DNA of 8,962 nucleotides, taken from NCBI GenBank assembly GCA_049699975.1, contig JBNAWB010000153.1, positions 1 to 8,962 on the forward strand, in the 5' to 3' direction. Numbering within the stretch: position 1 is the stretch's first letter; the number at the start of each line of letters is the position of its first letter. The stretch is from CAZAGD01 sp049699975 (GTDB lineage Bacteria > Desulfobacterota > SM23-61). The translations under genes and the position numbers were made by a program. A model generated the notes under the pieces. That model was given only the letters and a program-made list of their open reading frames with translations. It was not told the origin of the DNA and ran no database searches. Below are positions 7,119 to 8,962 of this stretch, piece by piece.

Positions 7119-7159
7119 TAAAATTTACCCTCGCAATTTTAAAAATTTTTTATTATAAT
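7119..7159. promoter_or_regulatory. Possible operator/promoter between divergent MNT genes
   Basis: The roughly 200-bp divergent spacer is very AT-rich. It contains an inverted repeat, TAAAATT (7119-7125) and AATTTTA (7135-7141) with a 9-base spacer. A perfect plus-strand TATAAT follows at 7154-7159 and would start transcription about 80 bases before the fusion gene. No good -35 hexamer lies at the right distance, and such sequences arise easily by chance in AT-rich DNA. Confidence 0.22.
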
Positions 7160-7244
7160 TTGAAATAATAATTAAGGCTTAGTTAAGAAATAAAATAAAT
7201 AAGCATACAAAATTTGGTGCCAACTTAGCAAAATTATTAATAAA

Positions 7245-8018
7245 ATGATTTTAGATAAATTACAGCAATATTTTGAAGAAGATAAAAATGTAATTTTAGC
7301 TTTTATCTTTGGATCAGTAGCCAAAGGGTCTGCCGGCGAAGATTCAGACTTGGATATCGCCGTATATCTCAAAAACGAAAATGACGAGGACAGAATTTGG
7401 CTCGAATTGTGCCGGATAGGCAATAGCGAAGTTGATTTAATCGTTCTCAATAATGCTCCCGCTTCCTTGGTTTCTAATATCTTCAAAACAGGAACTCCTT
7501 TAGTAATTAAAGACCGAAAACTATATCTTGATATATATTTAAAATCTTCCTTAGAAGCTGAAGATTTTTTAGAATTTGCCAAAGATTACCACAAAATATT
7601 TTCCCGAAGTGGATCTTTAATCCCAGAAGATAGAGTCAGATTATTGGAAATAATCAATTTTTTGAAATCGGAATTTCAAGAAATAGAATTTTTTCATCCT
7701 CTAACCTATGAAGAATACCTCGCGGATAAGATTAAAAGAAGGAATATTGAGAGATGGGTTGAAAACATAATCAACTGTACTATTGATATAGCTAAAATAA
7801 TCCTGGCCTCAGAAAAAAAAGAAATGCCTAAGACATATGAACAAGCTTTATTTACTTTTGGTATTCATATAGGAATGAAGGAAGAAGAAGCAGATAATTT
7901 ATCTTCCTTTGCCTGCCTAAAAAACATATTGGCTCATGAATATTTAGATATTATTTTCCAGCGCATTAAAAAATTTATGAATGAGTCTCCACCTCTATAT
8001 AAAAAGATTTTTGAATAG
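7245..8018 (+). CDS. MNT-HEPN fusion protein (antitoxin and toxin domains on one chain)
   Basis: A 257-residue protein with two domains usually encoded by separate mntA and hepT genes. Residues 1 to about 92 form an MNT nucleotidyltransferase: FGS (22-24), DSDLD (33-37, completing G-S-X10-D-X-D) and a third acidic residue in EVDLIVL (D64). After a linker, residues about 128-247 form a HepT/DUF86-type HEPN domain. It includes RRNIERWVENIINCTIDIAK, a PKTYEQAL segment and the motif LKNILAHEYLDI (225-236). In HepT this motif is normally R-N-X3-H-X-Y. Here Lys226 replaces the catalytic Arg, while His231 and Tyr233, the residue AMPylated in characterised HepT, are kept. The toxin may be weak, inactive or self-modified in cis. 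The ATG at 7245 has no Shine-Dalgarno sequence. It is the only plus-strand gene and interrupts a minus-strand polysaccharide cluster, which suggests insertion. The domain calls are firm; the activity is inference. Confidence 0.9.
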   Translation: MILDKLQQYFEEDKNVILAFIFGSVAKGSAGEDSDLDIAVYLKNENDEDRIWLELCRIGNSEVDLIVLNNAPASLVSNIFKTGTPLVIKDRKLYLDIYLKSSLEAEDFLEFAKDYHKIFSRSGSLIPEDRVRLLEIINFLKSEFQEIEFFHPLTYEEYLADKIKRRNIERWVENIINCTIDIAKIILASEKKEMPKTYEQALFTFGIHIGMKEEEADNLSSFACLKNILAHEYLDIIFQRIKKFMNESPPLYKKIFE

Positions 8019-8116
8019 GATTTTTTTAATAATCGCATCCTTACAATATTTTCATGGCCGAGGGCCAGTTTTGCTTCCTAACCATTCTTTTCCTAATTTG
8101 AGATGTATTCCCAATC

Positions 8117-8899
8117 TCATCGGGGTTTTAATCTTTTATGTTTTAACAAAAATTTTAACAAGCTAATAAAATGCTCCCACTTGGCTCTGTTTAAAAAACT
8201 TCGGGCGCTTTGGCGCATATGCGCATGAATCATTACAGCTTCTGGAAAATATATTACTTTAAATCCTTTTTGTTTCATTCTAAAACATAAATCTACATCT
8301 TCAAAATATAGAAAAAATCTTTCATCAAATATTTGCCCTCCATTTATTACTGATCTTCGAATGAACATACATGCTCCCAACCCCCAATCAACTTCCATAA
8401 CCGTGTCATGGCTCACATCCATCATCAAATGCCTCTCTATCATTCGGGAAATCGGCCTGAATTTATTCAGCGGGCTTCGTCTAAACATTAAAACTGGCAA
8501 AGTGTAAAAGCGCCGACAAGAATATTGGAGGGTTCCATCAACATTTAATAATTTCGGCAATAAAATGCCAACATCGGAATTAGTTTCAAGAAAATTAATC
8601 GCCTTTTCAACTGAACCCGGTATTATTTTAACATCTGGATTTAATATTAATATAATTCTACCTTTTGCTTTTTTAAATCCTTGATTTACAGCTCTTGCAA
8701 AACCAATATTCCTATTATTTTTTAATATTATACATTCATCAAAATCTTTTATGATATAATTATCAAGTTTATTTTTTGATTTGTTATCTATAATTATTAT
8801 TTCATGATTAATATTTAAAAGAAATTGACCAATTGATTTTAGGCAGGATAGAACTTGACCAAAATTATTGTAATTTACAATAATGATGGATAATATCAT
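8117..8899 (-). CDS. Family 2 glycosyltransferase, rhamnosyltransferase-like
   Basis: A 260-residue inverting GT-A glycosyltransferase of the WbbL/rhamnosyltransferase-like group, probably cytosolic or membrane-associated and adding a sugar to the polysaccharide repeat. Motifs in order: SIIIVNYNN (4-12), IIIIDN (34-39), NIGFARAVNQG (64-74), the DXD-equivalent LNPDV (86-90), DWGLGACMFIRR (171-182), FDERFFLYFEDVDLCFR (191-207, with the ED pair that carries the likely catalytic base) and H225/H227. The C-terminus is a short basic helix (SLLKFLLKHKRLKPR) that may touch the membrane. It is shorter than many family members (about 280-310), but the core is complete. The ATG lacks a Shine-Dalgarno sequence and lies 16 bases after the stop of another minus-strand frame. 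It is strongly AT-rich: 8701-8760 has 9 G/C in 60. Donor and acceptor sugars cannot be read from sequence. Confidence 0.94.
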   Translation of the reverse strand: MILSIIIVNYNNFGQVLSCLKSIGQFLLNINHEIIIIDNKSKNKLDNYIIKDFDECIILKNNRNIGFARAVNQGFKKAKGRIILILNPDVKIIPGSVEKAINFLETNSDVGILLPKLLNVDGTLQYSCRRFYTLPVLMFRRSPLNKFRPISRMIERHLMMDVSHDTVMEVDWGLGACMFIRRSVINGGQIFDERFFLYFEDVDLCFRMKQKGFKVIYFPEAVMIHAHMRQSARSFLNRAKWEHFISLLKFLLKHKRLKPR

Positions 8900-8915
8900 T
8901 GCAAAAAAATTATTT

Positions 8916-8962
8916 TTATTGCTTTAAAGATATAATTTCATCTACATGAGCGAAATGAGAAC
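8916..8962 (-). CDS. 3' tail of an unidentified gene, cut by the window edge
   Basis: A minus-strand frame open from the window edge to TAA at 8916-8918. It gives 14 residues (SHFAHVDEIISLKQ) with a protein-like composition. The stop lies 16 bases before the glycosyltransferase ATG at 8899, the spacing expected inside an operon, so it is probably the end of the preceding gene of the polysaccharide cluster. It is too short to identify, and a chance frame is possible. Confidence 0.35.
   Translation of the reverse strand, partial: SHFAHVDEIISLKQ

Noticed and set aside
7172..7582. Minus-strand open frame of about 136 codons opposite the start of the MNT-HEPN gene
   Set aside because: It has no recognisable domain and overlaps the well-supported G-S-X10-D-X-D coding region. 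It is a shadow of the real gene.
8055..8067. TGGCC-GAG-GGCCA hairpin as a terminator for the convergent gene pair
   Set aside because: The stem is only 5 bp and is followed by just four Ts on the plus strand and no T-run on the minus strand. Too weak to call.
7981..8166. Plus-strand open frame of 61 codons between the convergent genes
   Set aside because: It overlaps the ends of both the MNT-HEPN and GT2 genes, has no ribosome binding site and matches no family known to me.

Overview
The window looks like a metagenomic scaffold from an uncultured bacterium. It is AT-leaning and almost all genes run on the minus strand. No gene fixes the phylum. MutL is the endonuclease type, so the organism is not an enteric gammaproteobacterium. 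The intergenic palindromes and CACCGC/ACAGAG-type repeats resemble those common in Desulfobacterota, Omnitrophota and similar environmental lineages; that placement is inference only.

Layout in minus-strand transcription order, from right to left. At the right edge (8916-8962) is a 14-residue tail of an unidentified gene. It is followed closely by a family 2 glycosyltransferase (8117-8899). Next is a small nucleotidyltransferase/HEPN toxin-antitoxin island. It holds a plus-strand MNT-HEPN fusion (7245-8018), facing against the surrounding genes, and a divergent minus-strand MNT protein (6646-7044). The latter is followed by a 39-codon frame (6509-6628) that may be the stump of a second HEPN toxin. 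A nested palindromic element (6402-6480) separates the island from the polysaccharide genes: gmd (5395-6360), a GT4 glycosyltransferase (4213-5319) and a polyprenyl-phosphate sugar phosphotransferase (2868-4216, 3' end lost). A run of exactly 100 Ns (2768-2867) follows, then the 3' two thirds of mutL (1568-2767), a repeat-filled spacer (1113-1567) and miaA (189-1112).

How they work together: gmd makes GDP-4-keto-6-deoxymannose, the phosphotransferase would load the first sugar phosphate on the lipid carrier, and the GT4 and GT2 enzymes extend the chain, so this is part of an exopolysaccharide or O-antigen cluster. mutL-miaA is the widespread mismatch-repair/tRNA-modification pair. The frame that stays open across the Ns (1568-4216) is an artefact joining two unrelated proteins.

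The most interesting item is the toxin-antitoxin island. One protein carries antitoxin-type and toxin-type domains on a single chain, and the HEPN motif has Lys in place of the catalytic Arg while keeping the His and the Tyr that is AMPylated in characterised systems. The neighbouring MNT protein may have lost its own toxin. The second notable item is a 97-bp, almost perfect direct repeat built from nested palindromes between mutL and miaA.
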